This document shows, piece after piece, positions 1 through 7,004 of a DNA stretch of 10,473 nt. The stretch comes from Bacteroidota bacterium (GTDB lineage Bacteria; Bacteroidota; Bacteroidia; Bacteroidales; Dysgonomonadaceae). Under the pieces are notes generated by a model that did not search any database, was not told the origin of the DNA, and saw only the letters and a program-made list of their open reading frames with translations. The stretch lies in assembly GCA_023418255.1 (NCBI GenBank), contig JAEZZZ010000081.1, positions 1 to 10,473 of the forward strand. The letters are read 5' to 3'. Position 1 is the first letter of the stretch. The number at the start of each line of letters is the position of its first letter. The translations under genes and the position numbers were made by a program.

Positions 1-57
1 CTTGGATTTGCAACTCTCCTCGTCCGGAAATTGTGACACAAAATTTAATAGGTTCAT
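1..57 (-). CDS. Partial transposase, IS1595-like (N-terminal 19 codons, cut by window edge)
   Basis: Only the first 19 codons are present; the reading frame stays open to the left edge. The peptide begins MNLLNFVSQFPDEESCKSK. From memory, transposases of the IS1595 (ISXO2-like) group in Bacteroidota often begin this way, with a short helical segment, a 'FPDE.SC' motif and then a zinc-ribbon domain; the ribbon itself would lie outside the window. The ATG at 55-57 is preceded by an AT-rich leader and a good -7 box (TATCTTTG, minus strand, 88-81), which gives a short leader and supports this start. I could not recognise the terminal inverted repeat of the element between this start and the ctfA stop, so the insertion boundary is unknown. 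The identification rests on 19 residues and is moderate at best; whether the gene is intact cannot be judged. Confidence 0.55.
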   Translation of the reverse strand, partial: MNLLNFVSQFPDEESCKSK

Positions 58-80
58 AGTGCTATAGTATTTCTATTACA

Positions 81-88
81 CAAAGATA
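81..88 (-). promoter_or_regulatory. Candidate -7 box for the transposase gene
   Basis: On the minus strand this reads TATCTTTG, matching the Bacteroidota -7 consensus TAnnTTTG. It lies 23 bp upstream of the transposase ATG. No convincing TTG -33 element sits about 20 bp further upstream, so the assignment rests on the -7 box and its position. Confidence 0.4.
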
Positions 89-128
89 ATATTTTTTAGG
101 CAAAATATTGAGTATTCATTTAAAATAT

Positions 129-776
129 TTATGAAACAATGTAATCTACAAAAATATATGGTGTATGAATGCTTTCCGGTGCCAAACTACCTTCCGGTTG
201 AACATCATGAATCTCGGCGATTACCGTTTCGGCCGCCATCGCCATCAGCGGATTAAAGTTCTGCGATGTCCCTTTGTAAATGAGATTTCCCCACTCGTCG
301 CCAAGGTTTGCGCCTATGAGAGCCACATCCGCTTTTAGCGGTTTTTCTAAAAGAAACTGTTTGCCATCAATGGTGTACACCTCTTTTCCTTCTTCTATCA
401 CAGTGCCAATGCCTACCGGCGTAAGCGCGCCGCCCAGTCCTGAACCTCCGCAGCGAATGCGTTCGGCAAGGCTGCCTTGCGGACTAAATTCTACCTCCAG
501 TTCGCCGCTGTTCATCTGCTGTCCGGTGTGAGGATTGGTTCCAATGTGTGACACGATAAGCTTTTTCACTTGTTTGTTTACAATCAACTTTCCACATCCT
601 CTATCGGGAAAAGATGTATCGTTGGAAATAAGGGTTAGGTTTTTCACGCCTGATTTTACCAGTTCGTCAATTATTTTTTCGGGGCTTCCGTTGCTCAGAA
701 AACCTCCAATCATCACAGTCATGCCATCTTTCACTTTTGAAGCGGCTTCCGCTGCTGAAATTCGTTTATTCGTCAT
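129..776 (-). CDS. atoD: CoA-transferase subunit A (acetate/acetoacetate or butyrate-acetoacetate type)
   Basis: This 215-residue protein resembles E. coli AtoD and clostridial CtfA along its whole length. These are the A subunits of cytosolic heteromeric class I CoA-transferases, which move CoA between acyl-CoA and a free acid (acetoacetate, acetate, butyrate). The family signature is visible at residues 17-32: D-G, a hydrophobic run, G24-G25-F26, then G30-S-P32. The later SNDTSFPDRG, VSHIGTNP, RCGGSGLGG and NFNPLMAMAA segments also match the AtoD pattern. The length is close to the usual 215-220 residues, so the gene looks complete, ending IFVDYIVS. In this family the catalytic glutamate is carried by subunit B, whose gene normally follows directly or overlaps. 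No such gene is present in the 128 bp downstream, where a transposase start is found instead. The ATG at 774-776 gives the expected N-terminus. The substrate range (AtoD, CtfA or ScoA naming) cannot be decided from sequence alone. Confidence 0.9.
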   Translation of the reverse strand: MTNKRISAAEAASKVKDGMTVMIGGFLSNGSPEKIIDELVKSGVKNLTLISNDTSFPDRGCGKLIVNKQVKKLIVSHIGTNPHTGQQMNSGELEVEFSPQGSLAERIRCGGSGLGGALTPVGIGTVIEEGKEVYTIDGKQFLLEKPLKADVALIGANLGDEWGNLIYKGTSQNFNPLMAMAAETVIAEIHDVQPEGSLAPESIHTPYIFVDYIVS

Positions 777-921
777 AGTGTAATTGTTTATTAGGTTATT
801 GCTCTTATGTTGCGTTTTAAAATTTTGTCAGGGAATAAAAAAAAATGTTACTCTTTTTGTGTTTTTGCTTAATTCTACGCCTGTTCTTTACGCTGTTCCT
901 CCGTTTAAAATTAGACTTTTA

Positions 922-929
922 CAAAAATA
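922..929 (-). promoter_or_regulatory. Candidate -7 box for the CoA-transferase gene
   Basis: The minus strand reads TATTTTTG, a match to TAnnTTTG, 146 bp upstream of the start codon. I found no clear TTG element about 20 bp upstream. In DNA this AT-rich the match could arise by chance. Confidence 0.3.
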
Positions 930-1114
930 GTAAAACTATTTATCTATACCATATTTTATCGATTAATTTTTTAGTTGTATTTATCAGGAAAAGAAGGATG
1001 CTTAAACTAATATGAGGACTGTTATGTGTTTTGTATTTGGTTAATTAGTAGGATATTGTCTCTTATTGATATTGTTTTTTATATAAATCAATTCAGATTG
1101 TAAGTTTTTTTCCG

Positions 1115-1122
1115 TAAGTTTG
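1115..1122 (+). promoter_or_regulatory. Candidate -7 box for rarA
   Basis: TAAGTTTG matches the Bacteroidota -7 consensus and lies 36 bp before the rarA ATG, implying a leader of about 30 nt. The -33 position has TTC (1092-1094), one base from TTG. Confidence 0.4.
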
Positions 1123-1158
1123 TTCTTCAATTTGTACGTTATTAAATAAAAAAGAACA

Positions 1159-2430
1159 ATGAGCGCGCCATTAGCAGAGCGACTGCGTCCCAGGACGTTG
1201 GATGAATATGTCGGGCAAACACATTTGGTTGGCAAAGGTGCCGTCCTGCGTCGAATGATTGATGCGGGGCGGATACCATCTATTATATTATGGGGACCGC
1301 CCGGAGTGGGGAAAACCACATTGGCAAATATTATAGCGAGCACTTTACAGACACCTTTTTATCAGCTGAGTGCCATCAATTCAGGAGTGAAAGATGTGCG
1401 CGAAGTGATTGAAAAAGCAAAGAGCAATCGATTTTTTGATAGTGGGAGTCCGATTCTTTTTATAGATGAAATTCACCGGTTCAGCAAATCGCAGCAAGAT
1501 TCGCTTTTGAATGCTGTTGAAACAGGTGTCGTAACGCTGATTGGTGCCACAACAGAAAATCCTTCGTTTGAGGTAATACGTCCGTTGCTATCACGTTGTC
1601 AGGTGTATGTTCTGCAATCAATGACACAAAGGGAATTGGAAACATTATTGCATCGAGCACTAACAGAAGATATTATATTGAAAGAACGTAACGTGGAAGT
1701 AAAAGAGACGGATGCGCTTTTTCGTTTTTCAGGGGGCGATGCACGGAAGCTGCTCAATGTATTGGAGCTCATTGTTGAAGGAGAAGAGCCCAACCTGAAA
1801 GTTTTGATTACAGACAAAAAGGTTGTAGAGCGGCTTCAAGAAAATCCGGCAGCTTACGACAAAGGTGGCGAAATGCACTACGACATCATTTCGGCATTTA
1901 TTAAATCAATTCGCGGAAGCGATCCGGATGCGGCTATTTATTGGTTAGCGCGTATGGTTGCAGGCGGTGAAGATCCTAAATTTATCGCTCGGCGATTGGT
2001 TATCTCTGCCGCGGAAGATATTGGCTTGGCAAACCCCAACGCGCTATTATTAGCAAATGCCTGCTTTGATGCCATTCAGAAAATTGGTTGGCCCGAAGGG
2101 CGTATTGTGTTAGCCGAAACAACGGTTTATTTGGCAACATCACCCAAAAGCAACTCTGCCTATTTGGCTATTGATAAGGCAATTGCCGAAGTAACCAATT
2201 CCGGGAACTTGCCCGTTCCACTTCATTTGCGTAACGCCCCCACAGAGCTTATGAAACAGCTCGATTATGGTAAAAATTACCGCTATGCCCATAATTACGA
2301 AAATAATTTTGTAGAGCAGTCCCATGTGCCCAAAGAGATAGAGAGCCACACCTTTTGGGAACCGCAAGCTAATGCGTCCGAAACAAAAATGAAAGAGCGT
2401 ATGGACTCTTTGTGGAAGAAGCTTGATTAG
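1159..2430 (+). CDS. rarA: Replication-associated recombination protein A, AAA+ ATPase
   Basis: This 423-residue protein is a full-length RarA (MgsA), the bacterial relative of yeast Mgs1 and human WRNIP1. These clamp-loader-like ATPases act at stalled replication forks and DNA ends in the cytoplasm. The AAA+ motifs are intact: Walker A GPPGVGKTT at residues 46-54, Walker B ILFIDE at 99-104, a sensor-1 segment LIGATTENPS at 127-136, a candidate arginine finger R146 in LLSRC, and sensor 2 GGDARK at 192-197. The C-terminal part has the family's GSDPDAAIYWLARM and ISAAEDIGLANP segments, which belong to the tetramerisation region. An in-frame TAA 12 bp upstream of the ATG (1147-1149) leaves little doubt about the start. 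The gene stands alone on the plus strand. It converges on the lptD-like gene, with only 10 bp between the two stop codons, so its transcript must end inside that neighbour or be limited some other way. Confidence 0.96.
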   Translation: MSAPLAERLRPRTLDEYVGQTHLVGKGAVLRRMIDAGRIPSIILWGPPGVGKTTLANIIASTLQTPFYQLSAINSGVKDVREVIEKAKSNRFFDSGSPILFIDEIHRFSKSQQDSLLNAVETGVVTLIGATTENPSFEVIRPLLSRCQVYVLQSMTQRELETLLHRALTEDIILKERNVEVKETDALFRFSGGDARKLLNVLELIVEGEEPNLKVLITDKKVVERLQENPAAYDKGGEMHYDIISAFIKSIRGSDPDAAIYWLARMVAGGEDPKFIARRLVISAAEDIGLANPNALLLANACFDAIQKIGWPEGRIVLAETTVYLATSPKSNSAYLAIDKAIAEVTNSGNLPVPLHLRNAPTELMKQLDYGKNYRYAHNYENNFVEQSHVPKEIESHTFWEPQANASETKMKERMDSLWKKLD

Positions 2431-2440
2431 TTGGATTTTA

Positions 2441-5200
2441 TCAGTACCATTGTATGGCTCGATCGTAAGGAGAGTTTCTTTGTTCGTACTTTAAGTCTTT
2501 AAGCATTGAGGCGTTGGCTCGGATGACAAAATTGTACGATTTGTATGGACCAATCGGAATAAAGCTTGCCGACATGCTCCAGCAGTGTAGATTTCGCGTG
2601 AGTGTGCAATTGATGTTAGTGAAACGTTTTAAGTCAAAATTATAGTCGGTATTGAACGTGAAATTCCAGTTTTTGCTCGGTTGTAGGGAGCCACTCAAAC
2701 CAAAGTTGTGTGTCAGTTTTCCTTTATACTCCATTTTTTTCTTGTCAAAGTTGCTCATATCATATCCATATTGTATCGAATAGTTAAATTGCACATTCCA
2801 GTTTATTTGGTTATTCAAATATCCATATTCATCAAATTCTCCAATACCTGCTCCATTGCTTTCAAACATGTTCTTCTTGGGTTGTTCCTCATAAGGATTT
2901 TGTCCAATGGTTCCATCATCCGGCAACTGATTTTTTATTTCATCCTGTCTTTCTTCTTCACTTTTATTATCTTGCTTCCCATCCTTTTTGCCAAACCATT
3001 TTTTGAATGTATCTTGATTGATGGAATATGAAAACGATGTGCCCGTACGACGAAGCTTTCCAAATCCTTTACCATTCAAGATGCGGAGTTTGTCAACAGG
3101 ATGTGGACTTCCATTCTTGTCCAATTCATAAATATAAGGGTCCCACGTAGCATTTAAATTAAGCGTGTACGATTTTGAAAGTTTCAGACGCAAAGAGGTA
3201 TTGATGTCGCTCCATCTCATTGAATCTAACATCATGTTGTAGTCAAAGTTGATGCCCAAGTTATCGATTAAACTCATAACGCGATATCCGGTAGAGTCTT
3301 GCTCCGTTTTAACTTTCATCTCCACATTGTTTTGAAAGCTAAATCCGACACTTCCACTTTTTCCTTTCGGTGCTGCCCCAAACATCATACGTTCATAGGG
3401 TGAATAGGTGTAAGTGATATCTTCATTTCTTTCGTTTCGATAGGTATAGCTTTCGAAAAATTTGTAACGTGGGTTGCTGAAATCGGGATGGTACGATAAA
3501 CTAATGGATGGAGAAAAGACATGTCGGATGGCGCTTACTTTATCGCCGAAAAGTTTTTTCGAGGGTGTGTACATACCATAAAGCTTTGTTTCGGCACTGA
3601 GGGAAGCATTATAATCATATATCCTCTTGAATCCGTAGATGGTGTCTACCACCTCATTTTGTCGTGTGACCGGGTTCCATGCCTTTTTTTCTCCGCCTGA
3701 GTACCAACGCTCGTTGTATGAGAATGATGGTGATATTTGTATATAGTTAAATAGCGAGAACGTTGCACTAATTGGTATTGAGTGGCGCATTCCATTTTGC
3801 CAATCTTTTATGATGTTTGATTTAAGAAACTGGTTTTCCTTTGTTGTGATGGAGTTGCGGAACTCTCCTGAGTAGCTCATCGATATCTTTTCGTACCACT
3901 TTTCCTTTCCTGCTCTTCTTTTTTTCTTGAAAGGATAGATGCGATTCATTGTTACCGATAGGTTTGGAAGTGTTGCGGAAATAGTGGAATCTCGAGATAC
4001 TTGGTTGATATTGAGCGATGCTGAAAGGCTCCATGGCGAATCCGGGAAGCGCTGTGTGAGGTTCACACTTGAACTTTTTGTGCTGCTTGAAGCGGCTCTG
4101 GAATAGAGCCTGCTTAGGTCGCGGTGATTATACGAACTGGTCGAAAAATTGACACTTGCCGACAATGTCCGGTACATGTTTGCTTTGGGATCTTGCGAAT
4201 GTGTCCAGCTGATTCTGAAATCTTTTGAAACCGAAAAGTCAGGCAAACCTTTATCTCCTGTTTGTGTTTTCAAATAATAGGTGTTAAAGTTGCCGGAATA
4301 TTTATAACGTTTTCGATAGTTTGAGCGGGCTCCGACCCCCCATGTTCCTTTGGTATAAATTTCGCCGGTAAGCGCCAAGTCTAAATAGTCGTTTATGGCG
4401 AAATAGTATCCTCCGTTGTGCAGATAAAATCCTCGTTGCATTTCGTCTCCGTATGATGGCATAATGATTCCGGACGAATATGTTTTGTTAAAGGGAAAAA
4501 AGGCAAAGGGCAATACCAAGGGGAACAGTGGAACATCCGCAATCACTATCCAAGCCGGACCGGTAACCACATCTTTTTCGGGACGTACTTTAGCTTTTGA
4601 CAGATTTAAATAGAAATGGGGATTGTCGTGTAATTCGCATGTTGTGTATTTGGCATTGCTCATGAAAAATGAGTTGTCTGCATTTTTTTTTGCATTCTTT
4701 GCCACAATGTATCCTTCGCCCTGTTCGGTTATCACGTCTTGTATAAATGCTTTCTCTGATTTGAAGTTGTACCATACCTTGCGCATCTGGTACTCGGTGC
4801 CTTTGTCCGTAAAGACGGGGTGTCCGAACTCTTTTCCTAACGAGTCCACACCATATGATGATGAAATAACGTGGGTGTTAAGATCCATCTCAATGTTTTC
4901 ACCTTTGATGCCCATAGTCCCATACTTTACATCAGCTTCACCATAGAGATATCCCATGTTGCTTTTTGTGAAAACCATGGAATCGTTCGAAGTGTAAAGT
5001 ACGCGATCATTTAGCACTTCATTCTTTGTCGCGATAGAATCAGGTTGTTCGTTTATAGTGTCGTTGCGAAAGTTGATTTTGGGTTCCTGTTTTTCTTGAC
5101 GCAGGGTATCATTATTCAATCTGTTGTTTTGTGAAAACAAGCATTGAACAATGAAAAACATCATGAAGAAGAGATATGTTTTTAGTTTCTGTCGCGTCAT
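2441..5200 (-). CDS. lptD: LptD-like outer-membrane LPS assembly protein
   Basis: This 919-residue protein has the layout of the Bacteroidota LptD family, which inserts lipopolysaccharide into the outer leaflet of the outer membrane with the lipoprotein LptE. A signal peptide covers residues 1-23 (basic start, hydrophobic run, LFS then Q24). An OstA/LptA-like periplasmic domain follows at roughly 55-200 (YGEADVKYG, GENIEMDL and VFTDKGTEYQM strands). The junction VPLFPLVLPFAFFPFNKTYSSGI recalls the E. coli LptD segment leading into the barrel. From about residue 235 to the end there are alternating aromatic and polar beta-strand patterns. The chain ends in W-Y, as outer-membrane barrels usually end in an aromatic residue. 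A charged, proline-containing stretch near residues 730-780 (GKKDGKQDNKSEEER) is probably a loop. The mature protein has only three cysteines: C188, C865 and C873. No lptE or other lpt gene lies in the window. Residue boundaries of the domains are approximate. Confidence 0.88.
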   Translation of the reverse strand: MTRQKLKTYLFFMMFFIVQCLFSQNNRLNNDTLRQEKQEPKINFRNDTINEQPDSIATKNEVLNDRVLYTSNDSMVFTKSNMGYLYGEADVKYGTMGIKGENIEMDLNTHVISSSYGVDSLGKEFGHPVFTDKGTEYQMRKVWYNFKSEKAFIQDVITEQGEGYIVAKNAKKNADNSFFMSNAKYTTCELHDNPHFYLNLSKAKVRPEKDVVTGPAWIVIADVPLFPLVLPFAFFPFNKTYSSGIIMPSYGDEMQRGFYLHNGGYYFAINDYLDLALTGEIYTKGTWGVGARSNYRKRYKYSGNFNTYYLKTQTGDKGLPDFSVSKDFRISWTHSQDPKANMYRTLSASVNFSTSSYNHRDLSRLYSRAASSSTKSSSVNLTQRFPDSPWSLSASLNINQVSRDSTISATLPNLSVTMNRIYPFKKKRRAGKEKWYEKISMSYSGEFRNSITTKENQFLKSNIIKDWQNGMRHSIPISATFSLFNYIQISPSFSYNERWYSGGEKKAWNPVTRQNEVVDTIYGFKRIYDYNASLSAETKLYGMYTPSKKLFGDKVSAIRHVFSPSISLSYHPDFSNPRYKFFESYTYRNERNEDITYTYSPYERMMFGAAPKGKSGSVGFSFQNNVEMKVKTEQDSTGYRVMSLIDNLGINFDYNMMLDSMRWSDINTSLRLKLSKSYTLNLNATWDPYIYELDKNGSPHPVDKLRILNGKGFGKLRRTGTSFSYSINQDTFKKWFGKKDGKQDNKSEEERQDEIKNQLPDDGTIGQNPYEEQPKKNMFESNGAGIGEFDEYGYLNNQINWNVQFNYSIQYGYDMSNFDKKKMEYKGKLTHNFGLSGSLQPSKNWNFTFNTDYNFDLKRFTNINCTLTRNLHCWSMSASFIPIGPYKSYNFVIRANASMLKDLKYEQRNSPYDRAIQWY

Positions 5201-5265
5201 TCGGAAAAAATAAATCTATCGGGTTTGAGGTGTTAAATCAAAGCCGGTTACACTTATTCAGCGTT

Positions 5266-5273
5266 CAAAATTA
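5266..5273 (-). promoter_or_regulatory. Candidate -7 box for the lptD-like gene
   Basis: The minus strand reads TAATTTTG, matching TAnnTTTG, 66 bp upstream of the lptD ATG (leader about 60 nt). A TTG at the -33 position is not evident. Together with the 235-bp spacer and the inverted repeat upstream, it suggests that lptD is transcribed on its own instead of from the argS-sulfatase transcript. Confidence 0.4.
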
Positions 5274-5338
5274 TAAAAATAAAACATAACTGTACGATAA
5301 ATAAGGCTCTTTTTGAAAAATAAAGTTTTTTTATTGTA

Positions 5339-5403
5339 ATTCAAGAAGGCGACAGGCTATTGCTACGGTATTGGTATGTAAAGGCTTGCTCGCCTTCTTG
5401 AAT
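5339..5403. repeat. Perfect 14-bp inverted repeat with 37-nt loop between the sulfatase and lptD genes
   Basis: The left arm ATTCAAGAAGGCGA (5339-5352) is the exact reverse complement of TCGCCTTCTTGAAT (5390-5403). The structure starts 32 bp beyond the sulfatase stop codon, so as RNA it would form a strong hairpin at the 3' end of the argS-sulfatase transcript. It lacks the usual U-run directly after the stem: the minus strand continues as TACAATAAAAAAAC. It may therefore be a 3'-end stabilising or weak terminating hairpin, not a textbook intrinsic terminator. A short mobile or repetitive element is the other possibility; other copies in the genome would be needed to show that. Confidence 0.7.
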
Positions 5404-5435
5404 ACATGTTTTGATGCTAGAACTTTTTTAAGCAA

Positions 5436-6983
5436 TCAGCATTCATCTGGCCATGGGCAGGGCTTTCCTGTGGCTTTGTAAGTTGGGCGTTGTGCCGAAA
5501 CATCGCGCAGATATTTTCCCAGATTTTCCGACAATTCTTTGACCAATTTCGGATATTTTGGGGCTAAGTCGGTTGTTTCACCAATATCTTGGGTGATATT
5601 GAAAAGTTCTTTTTTACCCGTTTCGTAATAATAGACAAGTTTCCAATCCCCATTTCTTACCGAGCTTGTGGTTCCGATGCCGGGGCCGGCATTTCCCCAT
5701 AAATTGGGAAAATGCCAATACAGACTGCGATTTTTCGCCGGATTTTGTCCTTGTTGCAACAGTAGCGGCATGAAACTGTGGCCATCTATTGTCTGTTTGG
5801 TTTCACGCTCTTTCACTTGCGCCATGTCGAGCAGTGTCGGGAAGAAGTCCTCTATAATCACATAATCATCGCAACGCGTGTTTGGTTGCACTTTCCCATT
5901 CCATTTTACAATTAGCGGTTCTCGGATTCCACCTTCGTATGCCGAGCCTTTTCCGCTGTTGAGCGGCGCATTTTGTGTGTGCAATGGCAAATCACGCCAA
6001 TATGATTCGGACGAAAGGCCGCCGTTGTCGGACATGAAGATGATGATTGTGTTATCGCTCAATTCATTTGCTTCCACCCAATCCATCAAATCACCCAAAC
6101 TTTTGTCCATGCCTTCTATAAGAGAAGCGTAAGCCGCTTCGTTTTCAGAAAGTCCGCGACTTCGGTATTTTTCATAAAAACGCATATCCTTATCCAATGG
6201 AATATGGATGGCATAGTGTGACATATAGAGAAAAAACGGCTGTTCCAGTCGTTTGGCTTTATCCAGTGCTTTGATGGCTTCGCGCGTAAGCGCTTCGGTT
6301 ACGAAAATATCTTGTCCCCAATATTCATCAAGTCCGGGAATGGCTTGCAATGAAGCGGTTTTACCATATACTTTGCTTTCGCGCGAAATATTTCCGAAAT
6401 TCTCTTCACCAAGGTAACTGGCAATGCCGCCACCGGCATGTCCGGCAATATTCACTTCAAAACCAAAATGATGTGGATTCTCTCCTGGTGTGTCGATGGC
6501 TCCCCAATGCGCTTTGCCGCAATGAATGGTGTGATAGCCGCTGTTTTTGAGTAATTGCGGCAACGAAGTTACTTCGTACGTATGTGGAATATTGGGCACT
6601 TGGCAAATGCCATTCACATTCCATTCGGGAAATTCCAGCGTTTTGCTATGACGATCGGTGGGCGTATTTTTTTGCAATGTCCAGTTGGTCACGCGATGGC
6701 GCGCGGCATTCATGCCGGTGAGCAAACTCACGCGCGTGGGCGAACTGACGCTGCATGCGTAGGCTTGCGTAAACATCATCCCTTGCGAAGCAAGGCGCTC
6801 CATATTGGGCGTGTGATATCGTTCATTGAGTGGCGTCTTTTCTTTCCAAAAAGGAAGCGAAGTGTCTTGCCACCCCATATCATCTACAAGAAAATAGATG
6901 ATGTTGGGGCGCTCTTGCGCAGTTTGTGCCAGTCCCGCGTATGAAAAGAGCGCCAAAGGAATTAATGATTTCTTTTTAAGCAT
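5436..6983 (-). CDS. Secreted sulfatase, family S1, serine-type (formylglycine-dependent)
   Basis: This 515-residue protein is a type I sulfatase, hydrolysing sulfate esters, in Bacteroidota mostly on host or algal glycans, in the periplasm or at the cell surface. An N-terminal signal peptide (KKK start, hydrophobic run, likely cleavage near A19 or A22) has no lipobox. The metal-binding pair D34-D35 is in YFLVDDMGWQD. The modification motif is S80-S-P-T-R84 followed by VSLLTG, so S80 would be converted to formylglycine. Serine-type motifs need the radical-SAM maturase anSME, which is not encoded here. Further active-site candidates are K157 and H159 (CGKAHWG), H260 (SHYAIHIPL), D319-N320 (SDNGG) and K345. 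The C-terminal sub-domain carries RNGDWKLVYYYETGKKELFN, typical of the family. The gene starts 21 bp after argS on the same strand with no promoter visible between, so co-transcription is likely. The substrate cannot be read from the sequence, and no glycoside hydrolase or SusCD genes are nearby. Confidence 0.93.
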   Translation of the reverse strand: MLKKKSLIPLALFSYAGLAQTAQERPNIIYFLVDDMGWQDTSLPFWKEKTPLNERYHTPNMERLASQGMMFTQAYACSVSSPTRVSLLTGMNAARHRVTNWTLQKNTPTDRHSKTLEFPEWNVNGICQVPNIPHTYEVTSLPQLLKNSGYHTIHCGKAHWGAIDTPGENPHHFGFEVNIAGHAGGGIASYLGEENFGNISRESKVYGKTASLQAIPGLDEYWGQDIFVTEALTREAIKALDKAKRLEQPFFLYMSHYAIHIPLDKDMRFYEKYRSRGLSENEAAYASLIEGMDKSLGDLMDWVEANELSDNTIIIFMSDNGGLSSESYWRDLPLHTQNAPLNSGKGSAYEGGIREPLIVKWNGKVQPNTRCDDYVIIEDFFPTLLDMAQVKERETKQTIDGHSFMPLLLQQGQNPAKNRSLYWHFPNLWGNAGPGIGTTSSVRNGDWKLVYYYETGKKELFNITQDIGETTDLAPKYPKLVKELSENLGKYLRDVSAQRPTYKATGKPCPWPDEC

Positions 6984-7004
6984 GTTGTCATTTAATTTAT
7001 GGTG

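Larger units (their letters stand above)
777..1158. other. AT-rich divergent intergenic region between the CoA-transferase and rarA genes
   Basis: This 382-bp spacer separates two divergently transcribed genes. I see no credible coding sequence, tRNA or strong hairpin in it. It is very AT-rich, with several T-runs. It holds one candidate -7 box for each direction: CAAAAATA at 922-929, which reads TATTTTTG on the minus strand, and TAAGTTTG at 1115-1122 on the plus strand. The minus-strand box would give the CoA-transferase mRNA a leader of roughly 140 nt, long enough for a regulatory structure, but none was recognised. Confidence 0.6.

Noticed and set aside
28..41. TTGTG-A-CACAA palindrome near the left edge
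   Set aside because: It lies inside the transposase-like reading frame, is short, and is explained by coding sequence; it is not treated as an operator or an IS end.
1041..1343. A 100-codon minus-strand open frame across the rarA start
   Set aside because: It overlaps the Walker A region of rarA in antisense and its tail is the translation of an AT-rich spacer; no sign of a real gene.
5141..5143. Cys20 in the LptD-like signal region as a lipobox
   Set aside because: The preceding residues are I-V-Q, which do not fit a lipobox, and the cysteine is followed by a normal signal peptidase I site (LFS before Q24).
6555..6944. A 129-codon plus-strand open frame opposite the sulfatase gene
   Set aside because: It lies wholly over conserved sulfatase sequence, including the S-S-P-T-R motif region, and its translation looks like no known protein; it is a shadow of the real gene.
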